Shown here: positions 37,234 to 38,825 of the stretch, piece after piece
Layout: the number at the start of each line of letters is the position of its first letter
Position numbering within the stretch: position 1 is the first letter of the stretch
IMG/VR virus record: IMGVR_UViG_3300042346_001123
Coordinates: 1-38,825 of that record
Reading direction: 5' to 3' (one strand)
DNA from: a virus
DNA length: 38,825 nt
Translations under genes and position numbers: made by a program
The notes under the pieces: generated by a model
Database searches by the model: none
What the model was told of the DNA's origin: nothing
Seen by the model: only the letters and a program-made list of their open reading frames with translations

Positions 37234-37368
37234 CTGGTTTCTGGTTAATGGTTATTGGGTTAAAAAAAGGGTGTAACTAGAGGGCTTTCCACCCCAGGAG
37301 ATTCTTACTTACAAACACAATTAAATGATCTTTGTCTGGACATCACCTCCTTTCTGTCTTAAATTTAT
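37234..37368 (-). other. Intergenic region with perfect anti-rRNA Shine-Dalgarno
   Basis: AAAGGAGGTGATG on the minus strand (37343-37354) is fully complementary to the standard 16S rRNA 3' tail. The downstream ATG opens a 12-codon frame (MSRQRSFNCVCK), with spacing of only 2 bases from the core. It could be a leader peptide, but no regulated target is evident. A GGAG-like stem (CTCCTGGGG with CCCCAGGAG) is near 37290. Confidence 0.35.
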
Positions 37369-37803
37369 TCAACACTCTGAAATATAGGTATAAGCATCAT
37401 TTTGAAACTGCTCATTTTCCCGCAAAGATTGATGGTACTCTCCCATCTTTTTCAATGCGTGACCAAAATGTTTTAATGTCCCTCCCTCAAGTTTTATTAA
37501 ATAAGATCCATTGTTGTTGAAATAATTAGGAAATCTCGATGAAATTGGACTATACCAATACAAATACATTTCATCATCTCCAATGAGCAGACCGATGTCA
37601 CCTTGAAACATTTTTTCATCTTCATCAGAAAAGTCTTCAACCTTTTCTAATGTTTCGGATTTGATCGTGTGACACAAAAACGTAACGTCCGATACTATAC
37701 TTGTGTCAATCTCTATGTCTAAAATGCCTGTTGTGGCTTCTAATGTCAGGTTGCTTCCCTGACTTAATAAATTTATTAAAACCTGTAATTGTGGTGTTAG
37801 CAT
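37369..37803 (-). CDS. Unknown protein, possibly SMI1/KNR4-like or immunity-like
   Basis: 144 residues with GDIGLLIGDDEMYLYWYSP, acidic stretch (KVEDFSDEDEKMFQ) and LEGGTLKHFGHALKKM. The pattern is loosely like SMI1/KNR4 immunity proteins, but no signature is clear. Its ATG overlaps the end of the ASCH gene by 7 bases. Confidence 0.5.
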   Translation of the reverse strand: MLTPQLQVLINLLSQGSNLTLEATTGILDIEIDTSIVSDVTFLCHTIKSETLEKVEDFSDEDEKMFQGDIGLLIGDDEMYLYWYSPISSRFPNYFNNNGSYLIKLEGGTLKHFGHALKKMGEYHQSLRENEQFQNDAYTYISEC

Positions 37804-38075
37804 ACATCTCCAAGTGATAAAACATAAACTTCTGTCCCTTGTTCAATTGTTCCTTCGCTCCATTCAGGCTTGGGGATTCCCTTAGAGATTCCCAACAATT
37901 CAACAGTTATCGAGGGGACGCTGTTGCCGTATCCGTTGGTAAATCGGATATGGGTTAGTGGCTTATTGAATCGGGATTGATAGTAAGGTTTAATCTCCCG
38001 ATATTCCTCTAGCTTCACGCCGGAGGCTATCATGTCAAACCACTTTTTCTTGATGGCTAGAGTTAAGGTTTTCAT
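37797..38075 (-). CDS. ASCH/PUA-like domain protein
   Basis: 92 residues. MKTLTLAIKKKWFDMIASGVKLEEYREIKPYYQSRF matches the ASCH start (L..KKKW.D.I..G.K..E.R), and VPSITVELLGISKGIPKPEWSEG fits the beta barrel. ASCH proteins bind RNA or modified nucleotides in phages and hosts. Single-domain length fits. It overlaps the next gene upstream by 4 bases. Confidence 0.7.
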   Translation of the reverse strand: MKTLTLAIKKKWFDMIASGVKLEEYREIKPYYQSRFNKPLTHIRFTNGYGNSVPSITVELLGISKGIPKPEWSEGTIEQGTEVYVLSLGDVC

Positions 38076-38317
38076 AACCCTTTTCCTGCTCTCATAAGTT
38101 CATTGATCCAGCGAGTGCGATCGCGCCCCGCTTGTTGACCATCTTCATAACACCCTTGATCAAGGTGTGCTATTACTTCATCCCCTTTCAGGAGCCACCA
38201 TTTCCGGTGATAAGGGACAGAACCCGTAGCGGTTCCCCAGAGTTCAACGCCTTCGGGCATCGCGTAATAATCTTTGTCGTAATTTGAAGCCACCCGTCTA
38301 ATTTCTGATGCGTTCAT
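38072..38317 (-). CDS. Unknown small protein
   Basis: 81 residues: MNASEIRRVASNYDKDYYAMPEGVELWGTATGSVPYHRKWWLLKGDEVIAHLDQGCYEDGQQAGRDRTRWINELMRAGKGL. Aromatic and charged with a helical end; no family. Starts after GAGAATT and overlaps the ASCH gene. Confidence 0.55.
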   Translation of the reverse strand: MNASEIRRVASNYDKDYYAMPEGVELWGTATGSVPYHRKWWLLKGDEVIAHLDQGCYEDGQQAGRDRTRWINELMRAGKGL

Positions 38318-38347
38318 AATTCTCTTATTTATGCTGGGTTTTGAATT

Positions 38348-38364
38348 GGGGGAATTTCACCCCC
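38348..38364 (-). terminator. GGGGG/CCCCC hairpin, copy 2
   Basis: GGGGGAATTTCACCCCC, loop reads TGAAATT on the minus strand; same as 38710-38726. It is downstream of the 38408-38671 gene, so may end or process that transcript. Confidence 0.5.
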
Positions 38365-38407
38365 TGAGTTAATCAGTCAAGAACCAAGGCAATTGTTAAC
38401 CTGAGTT

Positions 38408-38671
38408 TTAGTCTTCGATAATTTTGATGCCGAAGTATTTCTCAAAATTTTCGTAGTCGTCAGATTCGCGGATATAAATATCTAATCCGTTACCGTTTTG
38501 GACAAAACCTCGGATATCCTTTGTTCCTTCTGGTAGATCATCCTCACCACCCAATAGGCAGGAATATCGGATTTCCTCTATATATTCGTCTTCGGTTAAT
38601 TCAGCACCTTTACTTGATTGATATTCCCCATCTGTTGATGTAGGAGTAATTGAGTAGAAATATTTCGGCAT
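38408..38671 (-). CDS. Unknown acidic protein
   Basis: 87 residues from the ATG at 38671 (MPKYFYSITPTSTDGEYQSS), with AGGAAAG at about 5-10 bases; the longer frame to 38746 contains the intergenic hairpin. Acidic with ELTEDEYIEEIRYSCLLG and IYIRESDDYENFEKYFGIKII. No family recognised. Single gene between two copies of the GGGGG hairpin. Confidence 0.6.
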   Translation of the reverse strand: MPKYFYSITPTSTDGEYQSSKGAELTEDEYIEEIRYSCLLGGEDDLPEGTKDIRGFVQNGNGLDIYIRESDDYENFEKYFGIKIIED

Positions 38672-38709
38672 AACTTTCCTGGTTTCTTTTGTGTAGAGTG
38701 GTTTGAATT

Positions 38710-38726
38710 GGGGGAATTTCACCCCC
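38710..38726 (-). terminator. GGGGG/CCCCC hairpin, copy 3
   Basis: GGGGGAATTTCACCCCC; identical in sequence to 38348-38364. It is just downstream of the partial gene ending at 38736. Confidence 0.5.
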
Positions 38727-38735
38727 AGGAGTTGT

Positions 38736-38825
38736 TTAGAAATCAATACCCGCAGCCGCCAATGCCTCTAAGTCACTAACAGGGGGTAATGCTGCCATAA
38801 TTTGATCGGGTTGGATCAATGGGCG
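38736..38825 (-). CDS. C-terminal end of a protein cut by the window edge
   Basis: 29 codons and a TAA: RPLIQPDQIMAALPPVSDLEALAAAGIDF. The frame stays open to the window edge, with no way to tell the family. An internal ATG is probably not the start. Confidence 0.55.
   Translation of the reverse strand, partial: RPLIQPDQIMAALPPVSDLEALAAAGIDF

Noticed and set aside
1-38825. tRNA, rRNA or integrase attachment sites
   Set aside because: No tRNA-like cloverleaf, rRNA sequence or integrase gene was recognised by eye; a covariance scan was not possible.

Overview
The window looks like part of a mobile genome, a tailed phage, prophage or phage-plasmid, of a cyanobacterium. Two things point to cyanobacteria. 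The octamer GCGATCGC (HIP1) recurs about 16 times, and several proteins belong to cyanobacterial families (AAA-like domain, vMAP N-terminal domain, KGG protein). Phage character comes from a tape-measure-like protein running in from the left edge, five antirepressor-type genes (BRO-N, DinD, KilA-N and two AntA-like), ParB/methyltransferase genes, a phage-type Dam, a RuvC-like resolvase and many very small genes. No rRNA, tRNA, integrase or terminase large subunit was seen.

Layout. 1-2043: end of the tail tape measure and a small gene. 2151-20393: an accessory island between tail genes. In order it holds a BRO gene; a single Cas12/TnpB-type nuclease with a 16-repeat CRISPR array and no other cas gene; a gene related to two of the spacers; a ribbon-helix-helix gene behind repeated TTTTAC boxes; a DinD gene; a decapitated HTH gene; a DNA-modification cassette bounded by two copies of a ParB-domain gene; a ParB-methyltransferase fusion; duplicated antirepressor genes; and small operons. 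20456-24340: tail-type proteins including a GH10-like glycosidase, then two oppositely oriented large proteins. 24356-27377: KGG protein, Dam, RuvC-like resolvase, small genes. 27389-33061: a dense minus-strand cluster of membrane proteins with a rhomboid protease and a membrane ATPase fused to a GIY-YIG domain. 33141-38825: small regulators and unknown genes, nearly all on the minus strand.

The most interesting system is at 8910-12596. A C5-cytosine DNA methyltransferase, a glutamine-dependent AsnB-type amidotransferase and a close CmoA homologue overlap or abut in one operon behind a ParB-domain gene. CmoA makes carboxy-S-adenosylmethionine (Cx-SAM). Its Cx-SAM-binding Arg is conserved here, and the methyltransferase has Arg in place of the near-invariant motif X Asn (GRAVPP, not GNAVPP). 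The simplest reading is a DNA hypermodification pathway: CmoA makes Cx-SAM, the C5 enzyme carboxymethylates cytosine, and the AsnB-like enzyme amidates the product to 5-carbamoylmethylcytosine. This is inference from sequence and family knowledge, not demonstrated.

The second system is the minimal CRISPR locus at 3087-6137. The effector keeps all three RuvC acidic residues and the zinc ribbon. Degenerate, oppositely oriented repeat-like sequences bracket its 5' region and could form a guide-processing or autoregulatory RNA. The last two spacers resemble the start and upstream region of the next gene, as if taken from a relative of this element.
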